Shown here: piece by piece, positions 19,585-30,286 of the stretch | How positions within the stretch are numbered: position 1 is the first letter of the stretch | Layout: each line of letters opens with the position of its first letter | Assembly (NCBI GenBank): GCA_026005055.1 | Contig: BPKI01000001.1 | Coordinates: 62,001-126,000 of the forward strand | Length of the DNA stretch: 64,000 nucleotides | From: Lysobacterales bacterium | GTDB taxonomy: Bacteria > Pseudomonadota > Gammaproteobacteria > Xanthomonadales > BPKI01 | Reading direction: 5' to 3' | Notes under the pieces: model-generated | Database searches by the model: none | Told to the model about the DNA's origin: nothing | What the model saw: the letters and a program-made list of their open reading frames with translations, nothing else | Translations under genes and position numbers: made by a program

Positions 19585-19698
19585 GGCCGAGATTGTAAGC
19601 CCCCGCAAGCGGGCCCTCCGGGGGAGCATGCAAGCCCATGTCCTCTTTCGCGACGAAGCCGCGCATTTCAGGGACGGGTTTCCTCTCAACGTGCGCTC

Positions 19699-21462
19699 AT
19701 GCTCATCGGACTGTCGGTCGTCTCGCTGCTGTTCGCGCTTGCCTGGGTCGACGAGGGCGGTCATCAGCCGCCGGAAGGCAAAGCCTCGCACGACGCCCTC
19801 CAGCGTCAACTCGACGCCCGCGCGAGGGCGACTTTCGCCCGCACCGTGCCTTTCGGCTCGCCTGAGGCGCGGAAAGAAACCGTACTCCCCGAGGTCGTGG
19901 CGAAAGCCGGCAGCATCGGCGGCCGGGACGGCGATCTCGATCAGCAGATCCGCGTCTTCACCGTCACGAATGAACCCGGCATCTCCCGTTACATCGCCGA
20001 CTATGGCGGCCGTCCGCCAGTGGCCACCGCGTATGCCGTCGGCCAGACCAGCGGCCTTCGCATCGTGCTCGCGGGTCAGGCCGGACTGCCCTCAGGCTCG
20101 TTCCCGACTCGAATCGGCATCATCCAGTTCCGCAATGACGGCACGATCGATCCCGATTTCTCGGTCAGCGACATCGGCCGCCAATACGTCGACATTTCCA
20201 ATCCGCAGCTTCACCTTGTGAGCGGGCTGGCCGTGCTCGACGAGACCATCGGCACGAGTTTCCTGCATCGCATCTACCTCCTCGCCGAGGACCGCAGCAA
20301 TCCGAGCCAGTACAACTTCGCGCTGCTCTGCTTCCGCCGTCCCCTCGACGATCCGAGCGCGGCGTTCACCGTCTGCCCCGGCTTCGAGCCCGCGGGAGTT
20401 CGCTATTACAACGCGAACCTCGCCTCGAGCTGCCCCAGCAATCACAGCCGTCCGGGAGCGATCGCCCTCGGCATCAATGCCGCCAACCTGCCGGTCATCT
20501 ATCTCGGCGGCAGCGTGCAGCGGACTTTCAACGCCTGCGGGGACTACGACATGGCCGTGCTCCAGGTCAACATCGCCGGCGACCCGCAGACCGGCTTCGG
20601 CCCATTCGGCACCGGCTGGGCGACCGCTTTCGTGAGCCACAGCGCGGGCAATCCGCCCTACGTCGGCGTCGCGCGCGCGCTCTTCGGCTTGCCGGCGGGG
20701 ACCGGGGTCTTCTTCGGCGGATCGGTGCGCAATGGGGCCGGCAGTGAGCACGCCATCCTCGGGCGATTCAACGGTTCGGGAAGTCTGGTCAGCAGTTTCT
20801 GCGCCGCAAGCGACACGAGCTGCGACTCGCCGAGCAGCTATCGCAACGGCTTCCGCGGCTTCTCAAGCCTGCCGAACGGCGAAGTCGCCGCGGTCGCTCC
20901 GCTTTCCTTCGCATCCGGCGGACGGATCGCACTGGTCCGAGCGCGAACGACTTCATCCGACGCGGCGCGCGCACAACTGATCAACGCGAACGGCGGCTGC
21001 TCCACGCCCCTCCCCTGCAACGAGGTCGTGCTCGCACCCGCTTTCGGCGACGGACCGCTCTATCCGGCGGCCATCCTACCGCGCCTCGATACGAACGGCA
21101 TCATCGATCCTCGTTTCTTCGTCCTGGTGGGCTGGGGCATGGTCAGCGACCCCTTGAGTCCCACCGACGGCAAGGCTTTCGCGATCGCCCTGCGCGACAA
21201 CGAGACGGGAAGTCTCGTACTGGATGCGGGATTCGCCAGCACCCCCGGTGCCGGTCACCGCAATGTGATCACCTGGCCCAACAACTCAGGGCCGAGCGCG
21301 GTGCGCGACACCCGAATCCACGCCGCCCATCGCGACCGGCAGGGGCGCATCCTCCTCGCGGGCAGCAATCGCGCCACCGAGGACTCGGGCGGCGAGTACG
21401 ACATGGGCTTCGCCCGACTCCAAGGTGGCCGCGTCTTCTCCGACGGTTTCGAATCGCCCTGA
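19699..21462 (+). CDS. Exported protein with delta-60-like repeats and C-terminal VFSDGFESP
   Basis: N-terminal hydrophobic signal [34 protein letters not shown] and [15 protein letters not shown] segments; ends [10 protein letters not shown]. Confidence 0.75.
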   Translation: MLIGLSVVSLLFALAWVDEGGHQPPEGKASHDALQRQLDARARATFARTVPFGSPEARKETVLPEVVAKAGSIGGRDGDLDQQIRVFTVTNEPGISRYIADYGGRPPVATAYAVGQTSGLRIVLAGQAGLPSGSFPTRIGIIQFRNDGTIDPDFSVSDIGRQYVDISNPQLHLVSGLAVLDETIGTSFLHRIYLLAEDRSNPSQYNFALLCFRRPLDDPSAAFTVCPGFEPAGVRYYNANLASSCPSNHSRPGAIALGINAANLPVIYLGGSVQRTFNACGDYDMAVLQVNIAGDPQTGFGPFGTGWATAFVSHSAGNPPYVGVARALFGLPAGTGVFFGGSVRNGAGSEHAILGRFNGSGSLVSSFCAASDTSCDSPSSYRNGFRGFSSLPNGEVAAVAPLSFASGGRIALVRARTTSSDAARAQLINANGGCSTPLPCNEVVLAPAFGDGPLYPAAILPRLDTNGIIDPRFFVLVGWGMVSDPLSPTDGKAFAIALRDNETGSLVLDAGFASTPGAGHRNVITWPNNSGPSAVRDTRIHAAHRDRQGRILLAGSNRATEDSGGEYDMGFARLQGGRVFSDGFESP

Positions 21463-21479
21463 GGGGCGATCTTTCGCCT

Positions 21480-21515
21480 CCCGCGGTCGAACCCCCGCGA
21501 CCGCGGGATTTTTTT
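21480..21515 (+). terminator. Intrinsic terminator
   Basis: CCCGCGGTCG-aacccccg-CGACCGCGGG followed by ATTTTTTT. Confidence 0.88.
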
Positions 21516-21554
21516 CTTCCGGCCGCAGGCGCCGATGGCTAGACTGGATGCGCG

Positions 21555-21758
21555 ATGCAGCGCGATCCCGCCGAGCTCAGTCGTCTGCTCTACCGTCTGC
21601 GCGAGGAGCACCGCGACCTCGACCGGATGATCGCCCGGCTGGTCGAGGATCCCGGCTTCGATGAGCTGGCTCTCAAGCGCATGAAGAAGCGAAAGCTCCT
21701 GCTCAAGGATCAGATCGCGCGCCTCGAGAGCATGCTCATCCCGGACCTCGATGCATGA
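21555..21758 (+). CDS. YdcH/DUF465 family protein
   Basis: LREEHRDLDRMIARLVEDPGFDELALKRMKKRKLLLKDQIARLE. Confidence 0.85.
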   Translation: MQRDPAELSRLLYRLREEHRDLDRMIARLVEDPGFDELALKRMKKRKLLLKDQIARLESMLIPDLDA

Positions 21759-21768
21759 TCGCGATCGC

Positions 21769-22338
21769 TCAGCCGAGCGAGCTCACCGTGAGCCGCTGTC
21801 GGCGCGCCCAGTCCTCGATCGCAGGGCCGAGCTCTTCCACGCGTGGGTCGAGTTGGCCGCGCATCGCGAGCAGAATCTGCCTCCGCACCACGAAGGAGCC
21901 TTCCTCGTCGAGCCGAACCAGGGCGAGGTGACGGTCCTCGGCAAAGAGCAGCGGTGCCATCGCTTCGGCGAAGGCATCGCGTCTTGCGGCGAAGCCGACG
22001 AGCAGAAGCTCCGCCTCTTCTCCTTCGGCGCGCTTCCACAGTGAGGCAAAGTCGATCGTCGGCAGTTCTTGCCCGAGGATCACCGCGACCGCGGGTGGGG
22101 AAGGATGAGGCTTTCCGCGCTCGCGCTCGTGGGCGCGGCGGATGAGGGCGCCGTAGCGGGACGCAAGCGGCCTGCCCAACGCGAAAAGCTCCGGCCGCTG
22201 CCGACCCAGCTTGCGAAGGAAGGACCAGGCTTCCTTCGGCGAGCTTTCGATCAGCCGCTCGGCCTCAGCCAAGGCCTGCTCCGGATCGGCTGGAAGCGGA
22301 GACCGGCCCGAAAACAACGATTTGAGAAACTCCCACAT
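21769..22338 (-). CDS. Hypothetical protein
   Basis: 189-aa ORF MWEFLKSLFSGRSPLPADPEQALAEAERL...; coding frame between ydcH and plsB. Confidence 0.65.
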   Translation of the reverse strand: MWEFLKSLFSGRSPLPADPEQALAEAERLIESSPKEAWSFLRKLGRQRPELFALGRPLASRYGALIRRAHERERGKPHPSPPAVAVILGQELPTIDFASLWKRAEGEEAELLLVGFAARRDAFAEAMAPLLFAEDRHLALVRLDEEGSFVVRRQILLAMRGQLDPRVEELGPAIEDWARRQRLTVSSLG

Positions 22339-22368
22339 CGCTCGATCCTCGAGGAAGTCATGTGCTGG

Positions 22369-24933
22369 TCAACCATCGCTTGGCGCCTCGACGGGCGGCT
22401 CCAGTCGGGCCCGCGCCTCTGGGCTGAGCTTCTGCACGGCATGGCGAAGTTCGCGCCGGAGAATCAGACGAGCGTCCTCGACCACCTGCGCGAGCTCATC
22501 GCCGAAGACCAGGCGACCGTCCTCATCGAGCTCGATCACCCCACGGTTCTTGAGCTCCTGCAAGAAAGCCCGGAACAGTGAGCGGTCGAAGTACTCCGGC
22601 GCGTTCATCTCGTAGACGAGCGTCAGCCGCTGTGCCGTCAGATGGCAAAGCTGCTCGACTTCGGCCATGGTCAGCGTGCCCGAGCCGTTCTTGACGAGCA
22701 CACTGAGAGCGAGGTAGTAGCGTTCGAAGGCTTGAAGCAGTCCGCGCGCGATCAGACGTAGCCGGAAAGCCCCGTCGGTCTGTCCTGCTTCACGCGACAG
22801 GATGCGACCCCCGCGGCTCTCGATGAGCAGTCCTCGTCGAACGTAGAAGCGGATGACCGCATCGAGCCGATCGCTCCAGCCATCCTCGTCCCAGGGCAGG
22901 AACAGCTCGTTGCGGATGTAGGGATAAACCAGTCGTCCCAGCCTGTGGATCGCCGCCCGGCTCATGCGCCGATTGTTGCTAAAGCAAAGGGCTACCCACG
23001 CGGCGTCGGCGATGAGGTGAAGCACGTTGTTGCGGTAGTAGCTCGCCAGGATCGCCTGGCGTTCCTCCATGGCGATCACATCGCCCAGCGGATGCTGGAT
23101 GCGGCGGAGCAGTCCGAGCGCTTCGCCGCGGGCGATGATGCCTCGCGCGTCCTGCTCGCACACGGTCACTCGATCGGAGAACGGGACCGAGCGGAAGAAA
23201 TCCCGCAAGAGCTCGAGATGAGCCGCGAGATCGCTCTCGGGCAGGGCCGCCTTCGGTGCCGAGAGCAAGGCAAGGGCGAGCAAGGCGACCGGATTGACGT
23301 CGGCCGCCTGATTGATGTTCTGAAGGATCCGCCGACCGAGCTGTTCGAGCACGGCTCCCCACCAGCTCGGCCGATCCTCACCCAGGGGCTGATCGCGCCA
23401 CCCGGGCGCCCAGCGATCGAGGATCTCCTCGAGCGGCACCGGTTCGCCGAAGTTCACCGTCACCGAGCCGTGGCGTCGGCGCAGGATGCGGAGAGAGCGG
23501 AGCAGCCCCCACCAGGACTCCCGCCTCTTCGGCTGTCCGGACAGCTCGCCGATGTAGCTCTCGACCTCGAAAACCTTCTCGTAGCCGAAGTAGACCGGCT
23601 GGAAGACCACTGGGCGCCGCGGAGAGGCCAGCGCGCCCCTCACCGTGATGCCGAGCATCCCGAGCCGAGGCGGAAGCAGGCGACCGGTACGCGATCGCCC
23701 CCCCTCGATGAAGTACTCGAGCGCCACCCCGCGCCGTACGAGCGCTGCCACGTACTCCGAAAAGACGGTGGAGTAGAGCGCGTTCGCCTTGAAGCTGCGT
23801 CGCAGGAAGAAGGCGCCGCCCCGCCTGAGCAGCGGTCCGAGCACGGGCAGATTGAGGTTGATCCCGGCCGCGATGTGCGGCGGCACCAATCCCCGCACGT
23901 AGAGCACGTAGCTCAGCAGCAAGTAGTCGATGTGACTGCGGTGACAGGGCACATAGACCATCTCCCGCCCCGGTGCGATCTCGCGCACGGTCTCGAAATG
24001 GTTGACCGCCACACCCTCGTAAATCCGGTTCCAGAAGGCGGTGAGCAGGAAATACATGCTGCGCACGAAGGGGTGCGAGTAATCGGCGGCGATCTCCCAG
24101 GCGTAGCGGCGAGCGCGCCGCGCCGCACGCTCGAGCGGGATGCGCTCCCGCTCCGCAGTCTGCTCGATCGCCGCGCGAACCGCCGGTGCGCGCATCAGTT
24201 CTCCGATCAGGGTCCGGCGGTGCGAGAGATCGGGGCCGATGACGGCGGAGCGCACGTTGCGGAAGTGCATTCGCAGGAGACGCGCGAGCCTGAGCTTCGC
24301 CCGCTCGGGGGGGAGCCCAGCCAGGCTCTCGCTCAGGTGGATCGGCGCACCGAACCGGATGTAGGTGTCTCGGCCATTGAGAAGGATCGCGAAGAAACGG
24401 CGAAAACGGCCGGCGAGCGGCCAGTTTTCGGCGAAGAGCACGCGAAACCACCCGCGCTGCCGCTGCGGTGCGCGTCCGACGAAGACCGAGACTGGCACCA
24501 GCGAGACATCGGACAGCACACCCTCCGCGTGCCGTTCGAGGATCAGTTGCAGTCGGCGAGAGCGCAGGAAAGACCGGCCCCGACGGAAGAGGCGCGGCCG
24601 CTTGAGCACCGCGAGCCACGCGCGCAGTCGAGGCGCGTTCGTGAGGAGGAAGGAAAAAGGCGAGGGTAGGCCGCGCTCACGGCACAACCGCTCGAGGATG
24701 AGGAGCGAGGAAAGACCCTCGCGCTCGAGCACATAGACGACCCGCCCCGGGGGAACTCGACGGTCGGCGTCGGGCGGGTCGCAATGGTATCGAATGAGGG
24801 GCTTCAGAAGCCCGCCGAGCAGGCGCAGCGGCCACGGCGGTCGCCCGACCGAGCCCTGCTCCCGCGAGCCGAGCTCCACGCCGCGCCCCTCGGACACCGC
24901 CTCATGCTGGCCGAGGCTGCCCCCCGAGCTCAC
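22369..24933 (-). CDS. plsB: Glycerol-3-phosphate 1-O-acyltransferase
   Basis: MVYVPCHRSHIDYLLLSYVLY, FFIRR-type GGAFFLRRSFKANALYSTVFSEY, YFIEGGRSRTGRLLPP; exact start uncertain. Confidence 0.93.
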   Translation of the reverse strand: MSSGGSLGQHEAVSEGRGVELGSREQGSVGRPPWPLRLLGGLLKPLIRYHCDPPDADRRVPPGRVVYVLEREGLSSLLILERLCRERGLPSPFSFLLTNAPRLRAWLAVLKRPRLFRRGRSFLRSRRLQLILERHAEGVLSDVSLVPVSVFVGRAPQRQRGWFRVLFAENWPLAGRFRRFFAILLNGRDTYIRFGAPIHLSESLAGLPPERAKLRLARLLRMHFRNVRSAVIGPDLSHRRTLIGELMRAPAVRAAIEQTAERERIPLERAARRARRYAWEIAADYSHPFVRSMYFLLTAFWNRIYEGVAVNHFETVREIAPGREMVYVPCHRSHIDYLLLSYVLYVRGLVPPHIAAGINLNLPVLGPLLRRGGAFFLRRSFKANALYSTVFSEYVAALVRRGVALEYFIEGGRSRTGRLLPPRLGMLGITVRGALASPRRPVVFQPVYFGYEKVFEVESYIGELSGQPKRRESWWGLLRSLRILRRRHGSVTVNFGEPVPLEEILDRWAPGWRDQPLGEDRPSWWGAVLEQLGRRILQNINQAADVNPVALLALALLSAPKAALPESDLAAHLELLRDFFRSVPFSDRVTVCEQDARGIIARGEALGLLRRIQHPLGDVIAMEERQAILASYYRNNVLHLIADAAWVALCFSNNRRMSRAAIHRLGRLVYPYIRNELFLPWDEDGWSDRLDAVIRFYVRRGLLIESRGGRILSREAGQTDGAFRLRLIARGLLQAFERYYLALSVLVKNGSGTLTMAEVEQLCHLTAQRLTLVYEMNAPEYFDRSLFRAFLQELKNRGVIELDEDGRLVFGDELAQVVEDARLILRRELRHAVQKLSPEARARLEPPVEAPSDG

Positions 24934-25814
24934 TCGGCCGCTTGCGGCTCCGCCATGCGCGCCTGGGCGATCTGCGCCAGGAGATCGCGGCCATACCAGC
25001 CGCCATCACGCCGGACCATGACCCCCTCCGAAACGATCGGTACACCGAGCATATTGAAGGTGGTGCGGACGGTCGCCTCGTCGCCCTTCTCGGCGATGAC
25101 TTCGACCTTGAGACTGTCGAGGGACTGATCGACGGAAAAGTCGAAGGCTTCCAGCAGACGCTTGAGGCCGGCGAGGACGATGCCGGACTTGAGAAGCAAC
25201 TGCTCGAACGACATGGCCTTGAGCTCCTCGAGATCTCGCATCCCGAGCTGCTCGGCCGTGGCCGCCGCCGCCTCGACGGCCTTGCGGATGCGGGCGCGGT
25301 CGTTGAAGGGGGTCTTGATCGCCCACTGGCTCATCGCTTCCATGATTTGCCGAGCCTGCTTCTTCTGCTCCGGCGAGAGATTCTCGTCTTGCTCGATCAT
25401 CGAGATGGCGAGACCGCTGCCCATCATGATCGCCATCGGCAACTGCGCCATCTGCTGATCGAGCTGCTGCAACTGTGGCTCGAGGGTCGTCATGATCGCA
25501 TCCACCGCACCCTTCTGGGTGAGGGTGGCCATGGCGGCACCGAATTGAGCCCGCTCCTCGTCGCTGAAACTCATCTCGGCGCGGATGCGATCCCACTGGG
25601 TGCTGAGCTCGGCGTACTCCGAGGGCGGCAGCGCCGCCTTGAGGAGCCCTGCCACGTCGTTGCGGCGGAATGCGGAATTGATCGAGCGAACGGCATCGAC
25701 CGGCGTGTCGAGCTTGGCCGGCGCCGCGGCATCCGCAGCCCCGTCCTGTTCGCGGCTACAGCCGAGGATCAGCAGAACGGAAAAGACGAGCAGGGCGGTG
25801 CGAAGACGAACCAT
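24930..25814 (-). CDS. Putative lipoprotein of unknown function
   Basis: MVRLRTALLVFSVLLILGCSREQDG lipobox LGC; 4-nt overlap with plsB. Confidence 0.75.
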   Translation of the reverse strand: MVRLRTALLVFSVLLILGCSREQDGAADAAAPAKLDTPVDAVRSINSAFRRNDVAGLLKAALPPSEYAELSTQWDRIRAEMSFSDEERAQFGAAMATLTQKGAVDAIMTTLEPQLQQLDQQMAQLPMAIMMGSGLAISMIEQDENLSPEQKKQARQIMEAMSQWAIKTPFNDRARIRKAVEAAAATAEQLGMRDLEELKAMSFEQLLLKSGIVLAGLKRLLEAFDFSVDQSLDSLKVEVIAEKGDEATVRTTFNMLGVPIVSEGVMVRRDGGWYGRDLLAQIAQARMAEPQAAE

Positions 25815-25881
25815 TGGGGGAACCCCGGAGGAGAGAACCCCCATTCTCTCCGCTCGATCGAGAGGCCCGCAAGGGGTCGAG

Positions 25882-25915
25882 AAAAAACCCCGGTCGGCGT
25901 GGGTTCCGACCGGGG
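25882..25915 (-). terminator. Intrinsic terminator
   Basis: Minus strand CCCCGGTCGG-aacccacg-CCGACCGGGG followed by TTTTTT. Confidence 0.9.
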
Positions 25916-25972
25916 CCCGGCGCATCGCCGGAGTGGGAACGCATTGTCGTCGGTCACCGCTACTTCCGTAGC
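25882..25972 (-). ncRNA. Candidate intergenic small RNA with three hairpins
   Basis: Minus strand: TTGCAA-17 nt-TATGTT promoter (25980-26008), hairpin CGCTAC-GGAA-GTAGCG (25973-25958), hairpin CCGGCG-ATG-CGCCGG (25931-25917), then terminator. Confidence 0.5.
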
Positions 25973-26038
25973 GAGCTTCAACATACACTCGCGGAAAGTT
26001 TTTTGCAAGTCTTCTCAGGAAGAATCGCTATCTAACTG

Positions 26039-26755
26039 TTATGAAAGTGCTTTTTTTATTCGATCGGAGAGCTCCGCCACGGCTCGCCGGGGATCGGGCG
26101 CATCCCGGATCGGCCGGCCGATCACCAGGTAGTCCGCGCCCGCGGAGATCGCCTCGGCGACATCGACCGTTCGTTTCTGATCGTCGAGGTTGGCCACCGG
26201 ACGGATCCCAGGGCATACCAAGATCAGCGAGGTTCCGAAGCAGGCCCTTACCGAGGCCACCTCCAGCCCCGAACTGACGATGCCATCGCAACCCGCCGCG
26301 ATCGCAGCCCGTGCGCGCGAAAGCACCAGCTGCTCGACCTCGCACGCGAAGCCCAGCGCCTGGAGATCGGCGCGATCGAGGCTGGTCAGGGCCGTGACCG
26401 CGAGAACCTTGAGCGATCCCTTCGCCTCGGCTGCGGCCCGCAGCATCCCGTCGTTGCCATGGACGGTGACGAACTCCACCGGATAGCGCGAGAGCCCGCG
26501 GACCGCCCGGCCTACGGTCGCCGGCACGTCGAAGAACTTGAGGTCGGCGAAGACCTTCTTGCCGCGAGCATGGAGCTCCTCGATCAAGCGGAAGTAGTCG
26601 CCGCTGGTCAACAGCTCCATACCCAGCTTGTAGAAGCTCACGGCCTCTCCAAGCCGCTCGACCAGATCGAGCGCTTGTCCACGATCGGGCACATCGAGCG
26701 CGACGATGATCCGCTCTTCTGGGCGCAGCTCCGGGGTGGCGTTCGGCAGGCGCAT
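26039..26755 (-). CDS. pyrF: Orotidine 5'-phosphate decarboxylase
   Basis: RIIVALDVPDRGQALDLVERL; FADLKFFDVPATV; DYLVIGRPIRDAPDP. Confidence 0.93.
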   Translation of the reverse strand: MRLPNATPELRPEERIIVALDVPDRGQALDLVERLGEAVSFYKLGMELLTSGDYFRLIEELHARGKKVFADLKFFDVPATVGRAVRGLSRYPVEFVTVHGNDGMLRAAAEAKGSLKVLAVTALTSLDRADLQALGFACEVEQLVLSRARAAIAAGCDGIVSSGLEVASVRACFGTSLILVCPGIRPVANLDDQKRTVDVAEAISAGADYLVIGRPIRDAPDPRRAVAELSDRIKKALS

Positions 26756-26764
26756 GCTCGATCC

Positions 26765-28717
26765 TCAGGAGGGGGCGTCGGCCGCGAGCAACTGCCGGAT
26801 GCGTTCCCGGTGCCAGGCGGCCTCCGCCGCGGCGCTCGAGGGCTCCGGGTTCCCCTCGCGCAATAACGCGGCGGGAATCTCCGCGAGGAAGCGGCTGGGT
26901 TCACTCCGGCTCCAAGTGCCGCCCGCGCGGCGCATCTCCGCGCGGCTGAGGATGAGATGCTCGCGTGCTCGGGTGATGGCCACGTAAAGCAACCGGCGCT
27001 CCTCCTCCAACTGACCTTCCGCGAGCGCGTGGTCATGGGGAAGGATTCCCTCCTCGAGGCCCGCCACGTACACCACGGCGAACTCGAGCCCTTTTGCGGC
27101 GTGGATGGTCGAGAGCAGGACCGAATCATCGGATTCCTCTCCATCCTCCCGCGACATGAGAGCGAGCTCGTTGAGGCCCGCCTCCCCTTGTAGCCCGCGC
27201 CGCTCGAGGAAAAGGACGAACTGCTCCAGCCGCTGACGTTTCCGCCTGCCCCGCTCTTGATCGCGATCCCGAGCGAAGGCATCGAGCATCCCGCTCTCGC
27301 TCAGGATCATCCTCGCCAAAGCGGCGAGGGAAACGGAGCGAGCGGCGGATCGCCAGCGCTCGATGGCTGCCACGAACTCGGCGAGACCGCGCAGACGTGA
27401 ATCCGCGCGCTCGGCGAGGAGACGATGCGCGCCGGCGAACAAACCCTCTTCGGCACCGAGAGCGGCCAGACGCTCGATCGTTCCCTCCCCCACCGCTCGC
27501 CGAGGGCAGCAGACCGCACGCAGGAAGGCCACGTCATCGCGCGGGTTGCAGACGAGACGGAGATAGGCGGTCAGATCGCGGATCTCGCGATGCTCGAAAA
27601 AGGAGATGCCGCCGCTCACCCGATAGGGGATCCGGTGCAGACGAAAAGCCTCTTCGATCGGTCGCGACTGATGGTTGCTCCGGTAGAGCACGGCGAAATC
27701 GCGAGGCCGGCGTCCCTCCACCTCGATTCGCCGCGACAGATCGAGAGCGATGCGCTCGCCTTCCTCCTCCGGCGTGCGACAGCGCCACAGCGCCGGTGGC
27801 TCCCCGCCATCGGCCACGCTGCGCAGTTGCTTCTCGAACAGATGCCGGTTGTGCGCGATCAGGGCATTGGCCGCCCGCACGATGGCGGCGGTGGAGCGAT
27901 AGTTGCGCTCGAGCTTGATCACCCTGAGCTTCGGAAAATCCTCGGCGAGCAGCCGCAAGTTCTCCGGATGCGCACCGCGCCAGGCATAGATCGACTGATC
28001 GTCATCACCGACCACGGTGAAAGGCTTTCCGTCGCCGACGAGCTCACGGAACAAGCCATACTGGGCCAGATTCGTGTCCTGCCATTCGTCCACGAGCAGG
28101 TGATCGAACCGGGATCGCAAGCGTTGGCGAAGCGAGGCGTCGGCGCGGCAAGCGCGAAGCGGGCGAAGGATGAGATCGTCGAAGTCGATGGCATTCAAGG
28201 TCTCTAAGCGAGCCACGTAGTCCCGGTGGAGGCGCATCGCCTCGAGCGTGATGCCATGCGCTTCGGCGATCGCAGGCTCCGCTGACGGATCCTTTTGCCG
28301 CTGGCGCGAGACCTCGGCGAGGAGCGCGGACAAGGCCGAACCCTCAAGACCCGCGATCTCGGCGAGCAAGCGCCTCGCATCCTCGGCATCGAGCAAGGAG
28401 AAACCGCGGCGCAGGCCGAAGCACGCGGGGGATTCGCTCAGGAGCGAGAGGCCGAAGGCGTGGAAAGTACCCACGCGGACGGCGTTCGCCCGCTCGCCGA
28501 TGGCCGAGCGCAACCGCTCGACCATCTCGCGCGCGGCTTTGCGAGTGAAGGTGAGCGCCAGCACCCGCCTGGGCTCCACACCCTGCGCACCGATGAGGTG
28601 CGCCACCTTGGCCGTGATGAGCCGGGTCTTCCCCGAGCCCGCACCGGCCAAGACCAGGACCGGACGCGAGCATTCGCGCACCGCCTCGCGCTGTTCGGCG
28701 TTGAGATCCAGGGCCAT
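26765..28717 (-). CDS. rep: ATP-dependent DNA helicase Rep
   Basis: [88 protein letters not shown]. Confidence 0.93.
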   Translation of the reverse strand: MALDLNAEQREAVRECSRPVLVLAGAGSGKTRLITAKVAHLIGAQGVEPRRVLALTFTRKAAREMVERLRSAIGERANAVRVGTFHAFGLSLLSESPACFGLRRGFSLLDAEDARRLLAEIAGLEGSALSALLAEVSRQRQKDPSAEPAIAEAHGITLEAMRLHRDYVARLETLNAIDFDDLILRPLRACRADASLRQRLRSRFDHLLVDEWQDTNLAQYGLFRELVGDGKPFTVVGDDDQSIYAWRGAHPENLRLLAEDFPKLRVIKLERNYRSTAAIVRAANALIAHNRHLFEKQLRSVADGGEPPALWRCRTPEEEGERIALDLSRRIEVEGRRPRDFAVLYRSNHQSRPIEEAFRLHRIPYRVSGGISFFEHREIRDLTAYLRLVCNPRDDVAFLRAVCCPRRAVGEGTIERLAALGAEEGLFAGAHRLLAERADSRLRGLAEFVAAIERWRSAARSVSLAALARMILSESGMLDAFARDRDQERGRRKRQRLEQFVLFLERRGLQGEAGLNELALMSREDGEESDDSVLLSTIHAAKGLEFAVVYVAGLEEGILPHDHALAEGQLEEERRLLYVAITRAREHLILSRAEMRRAGGTWSRSEPSRFLAEIPAALLREGNPEPSSAAAEAAWHRERIRQLLAADAPS

Positions 28718-28774
28718 CGGCGAGGCATCCTATCCTTGCCTGATCTCCCTCGCCACCATCCATCCAGCAGGCGC

Positions 28775-29419
28775 ATGGCCAAGCTCTACTTCTACTACTC
28801 GGCGATGAACGCCGGAAAGACCACCGTTCTACTCCAAAGCGCGCACAACTACCGCGAGCGCGGCATGCGCACCCTCATTCTGGTGCCCCGCTGCGACACC
28901 CGTTACGGTGAGGGCATCGTCGCTTCCCGAATCGGGCTCAGCGCCCGCGGCACCCCCTTCGACCGCGACGACGATCTCGAAAGCCTGGTCCGCGCCGATC
29001 TGGCCGCGCACGGCCCTCTGCACTGCGTCCTCGTCGATGAGGCGCAGTTTCTCACCAAAGCTCAAGTCTGGCAGCTCAGCGAAGTCGTCGATGCGCTCGG
29101 CATCCCGGTGCTCACCTATGGGCTTCGCACCGATTTTCGCGGCGAGCTCTTCGAGGGCAGCCAGTATTTGCTCGCCTGGGCGGATGAGCTCGTCGAGATC
29201 AAGACCATCTGCCACACCGGCCGCAAAGCGACGATGGTCGTGCGGGTGGACGAGCAGGGCCGCGCCCTCTCCGAGGGTCCTCAGATCGAAATCGGCGGCA
29301 ACGAGCGCTACGTCTCGGTCTGCCGCGCCGAGTTCAAGCGCATTCTGCGCGGTGAGAGCCGGATCGAGCCGCTGCAACCACCGCTGCCCTTGCCCGCTCC
29401 TGATCCTGCTCAACGCTGA
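28775..29419 (+). CDS. tdk: Thymidine kinase
   Basis: [53 protein letters not shown]. Confidence 0.93.
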   Translation: MAKLYFYYSAMNAGKTTVLLQSAHNYRERGMRTLILVPRCDTRYGEGIVASRIGLSARGTPFDRDDDLESLVRADLAAHGPLHCVLVDEAQFLTKAQVWQLSEVVDALGIPVLTYGLRTDFRGELFEGSQYLLAWADELVEIKTICHTGRKATMVVRVDEQGRALSEGPQIEIGGNERYVSVCRAEFKRILRGESRIEPLQPPLPLPAPDPAQR

Positions 29420-30222
29420 CAGCGCGGGCACCACGCCGTCATCCTCCCTGCAATGCGCATCGCTTTCAGGGTCGTGCCGCAGATCCGGCAGGGCTCTCCG
29501 CCGCGACCATAGACGAAAAGCTCTTGCTCGAAATACCCGGGCTTGCCATCCGGGGCGAGGAAATCCCTGAGGGTGGTACCGCCTCGGCGGATCGCATACG
29601 AAAGCCGCTCGCGGATGGCCGCGACCAGCCGCTCGAGGCGAGCGAGCGAGATCTGCCCCGCCGAACGCTGCGGGCGGATGCCGGCGCAAAAGAGCGCCTC
29701 CTGCGCGTAGATGTTGCCGACACCCACGACGATGTGTGGATCCATGATCAAGCTCTTGATCGGGGCGATCCGGCCGCGGCTTCGCCGCCATAGGTAAGCG
29801 CCATCGAAGACGGGGTCGAAAGGTTCCGGCCCGAGAGCGGCGAGCGCCGGATGCAGCGTCCCCTGCGGCTGCCACAGCCAGCAGCCGAAGCGCCGAGGAT
29901 CCGTGAAGCGCAGCACGATCCCGCCCTCGAGCATCAGGTCGAGATGATCATGAGCCCCCGCCGGAGCGGCTTCTGGATAGAGCCGCAGCGTGCCCGACAT
30001 ACCAAGGTGCACGATCGCCGCGCCGCGCTCGACTTCGATCAGCAGATACTTCCCGCGGCGCCCGACCGCCTGCACGCGCTGCCCTGCGAGAACTTCTGGG
30101 AGCTCCTCGGGCACCGGCACCCGAAGCCTTCGCTCGCGGACGAGAAGGCGCTCGATCCGTCGTCCGCGAAGGAAAGGCTCGATGCCCGCGCGGGTGGTCT
30201 CGACCTCGGGGAGTTCTGGCAT
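29410..30222 (-). CDS. mutM: Formamidopyrimidine-DNA glycosylase
   Basis: [30 protein letters not shown]-terminal zinc finger [26 protein letters not shown]. Confidence 0.95.
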   Translation of the reverse strand: MPELPEVETTRAGIEPFLRGRRIERLLVRERRLRVPVPEELPEVLAGQRVQAVGRRGKYLLIEVERGAAIVHLGMSGTLRLYPEAAPAGAHDHLDLMLEGGIVLRFTDPRRFGCWLWQPQGTLHPALAALGPEPFDPVFDGAYLWRRSRGRIAPIKSLIMDPHIVVGVGNIYAQEALFCAGIRPQRSAGQISLARLERLVAAIRERLSYAIRRGGTTLRDFLAPDGKPGYFEQELFVYGRGGEPCRICGTTLKAMRIAGRMTAWCPRCQR

Positions 30223-30286
30223 AGGCGGCTGGCGCGAGGCGCTGAAGCAGCGTATCGTAGCGGCTCGCCCTCACGACCTCTGCTTT

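Noticed and set aside
22945-24669. 574-aa plus-strand ORF
   Set aside because: Antisense shadow of plsB; no recognisable domains and biased composition.
25756-25944. 62-aa minus-strand ORF (MRSHSGDAPGPGRNPRRPGFF...) as leader peptide in the sRNA region
   Set aside because: No Shine-Dalgarno sequence and it reads through the terminator; kept only as an alternative if ribosome profiling shows occupancy.
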